Of a stretch of DNA of 64,000 nt, positions 63,105-64,000 are shown piece by piece. Each line of letters starts with the position of its first letter. The stretch's first letter is position 1. Source of the stretch: Glandiceps talaboti (taxonomy: Eukaryota > Hemichordata > Enteropneusta > Spengelidae). The position numbers were made by a program, and so were the translations under genes. A model generated the notes under the pieces. It did not search any database and was not told the DNA's origin. It saw only the letters and a program-made list of their open reading frames with translations. Where the stretch lies: assembly GCF_964340395.1 (NCBI RefSeq), contig NC_135554.1, positions 62,001 through 126,000 on the forward strand. Direction: 5' to 3'.

Positions 63105-63440
63105 ATGTTACCTTTATACTTTCCATGGGTAAAGAAGGGGATATATGCTCTTTTAGATTGGGGCTATATAGAACTGTGTTTATCCACATTTAGAGAGGGG
63201 TCCAAACTTGGACACACATTGGCATTATAGATCTGTGTATCCTCCATGGGGTAAAGTAGGGAGTATGTGGTCATATAGACTGGGGGGGGGGGGGTGTAGA
63301 ACCATGTTTATCTACATTTAGAAAGAGGTTCAAACTTGGACACACAATGTTAGCATTATATCTTCATATCCTCCATAGGGTAAAGTAAGGGAGTATGTGG
63401 TCATTTATGATTTAGACTAGGGTGTATAGAATGCGAAAAC
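63105..63440. repeat. About 125-bp tandem repeat, 2.5 units
   Basis: The units share 'cctccatagggtaaagtagg', 'gagtatgtggtcat', 'gaaccatgtttatc.acattta' and 'caaacttggacacaca'. A G-run interrupts the second unit (63284-63297). Confidence 0.8.
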
Positions 63441-63778
63441 AGCTGTTTATATACCATTCTACCTGTTGTTTATTGGGTAATACTAAGATAAACAGCCACA
63501 TTCGTTCAATATATTAATATTATGATTATTGGAGGTGCTGAAACGGATAACCGAACTGGAAAAACTAGTGTTTCTAAACTTAAAGGTTACAGACTTAATT
63601 TGAAATAACAATTTTCAATCTTATGATAGTATATCAGAAGTTTATAGGACTAACGTTCTTCATATTATCGTGAACGAGGCTGCTTGCGTAACCATTGACT
63701 AAATTAGCTTAATCCAGATGTTGTGCATTCGCTCGGTCGTTACAAATGCTAATGACCTCAAACTTATGAAATCGGCTT

Positions 63779-64000
63779 TAGTTACCCGACCCCACTAAGA
63801 TTTTCACGCCGACCCGTACCTTTTTTTTACGTATTTGAACGAAGTCGCGAAAATCGTGAAGTCTCGCAAGAAATAGTGGGTGCGGAAACTGACACCAACT
63901 TAAAAAACAATATAAACCTATTCTTCCAATCTGTAATGGCTGTACATCTGATAGAAAGAAATAAACAACACAGAGACCATTTGGAAAACAATGGAAAACC
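63779..64000. repeat. Dispersed repeat, minus-oriented copy, cut by window end
   Basis: Reverse complement of 9180-9416 with substitutions; landmarks 'ccaatctgtaatgg', 'cacagagaccatttggaaaa' and 'tttacgtatttgaacg'. It probably continues beyond the window. Confidence 0.75.

Overview
This is a eukaryotic (metazoan) genomic window. The evidence is GT-AG introns with phase-consistent exons, an alpha-spectrin-like gene split into small exons, RTE-like and CR1/L2-like LINE remnants, a tRNA-type SINE, cut-and-paste DNA transposons with clean target-site duplications, abundant microsatellites, and an AT-rich background with no bacterial operons. The dominant repeats resemble the Helentron-associated elements (HINE/DINE-1; 'pearl' elements of bivalves). 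This suggests a marine invertebrate (mollusc or other lophotrochozoan, or an invertebrate deuterostome), but the species cannot be named from sequence alone.

The only host gene I can support is a plus-strand set of exons from an alpha-spectrin (SPTAN1-like) gene or gene fragments, between about 9.8 and 30.8 kb. Exons C and D (17.1-17.8 kb) match the spectrin repeat just downstream of the SH3-bearing repeat. Exons E and F (24.2-24.9 kb) match the SH3 C-terminus and the following half-repeats. A near-identical second copy (E', F') at 29.1-29.8 kb is followed by damaged copies C' and D'. The locus is a rearranged segmental duplication whose introns have been heavily invaded by transposons. The complete SH3 domain and the central part of the repeat in exon F are missing.

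The rest is mainly repeats. Two unrelated sequence families share one architecture: a terminal hairpin ending in CTAA when read on the minus strand, then a microsatellite, tandem core units, and a short inverted copy of the terminal motif near the other end. Family 1 (AGTCCCCGC, CCGT microsatellite, about 150-bp units) has copies near 6.0, 7.4, 9.9, 12.1, 14-16.9, 21.6, 26.9, 31.7-35.6 and 57.7 kb. Family 2 (AGCACAACTG, GT microsatellite, 'brick' units) has copies near 5.6, 11, 18.6, 37.2, 40.3, 43.7 and 56.4 kb. Family 1 repeatedly sits inside or at the end of family 2.

Nested in these are DNA transposons recognisable by their ends: an 8-bp-TSD hAT-like element (24.9-26.8 kb), a 5-bp-TSD element (19.8-21.2 kb), a 3.1-kb element with 7-bp TSD (32.3-35.4 kb), two TTAA-flanked elements (40.8-41.8 and 61.4-62.1 kb), a Harbinger-like element with TAA (44.2-45.7 kb) and a 157-bp MITE with 9-bp TSD (2.27 kb). 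An antisense RTE-like LINE is split by a 4.2-kb nest of insertions. From 38 kb to the end there are large tandem arrays: 48-bp units (38.7-39.8 kb), a TAGG compound array (50.8-52.3 kb) and a 58-bp satellite with higher-order structure (58.4-61.3 kb). No rRNA gene, functional tRNA, CRISPR array or intact transposase was seen.
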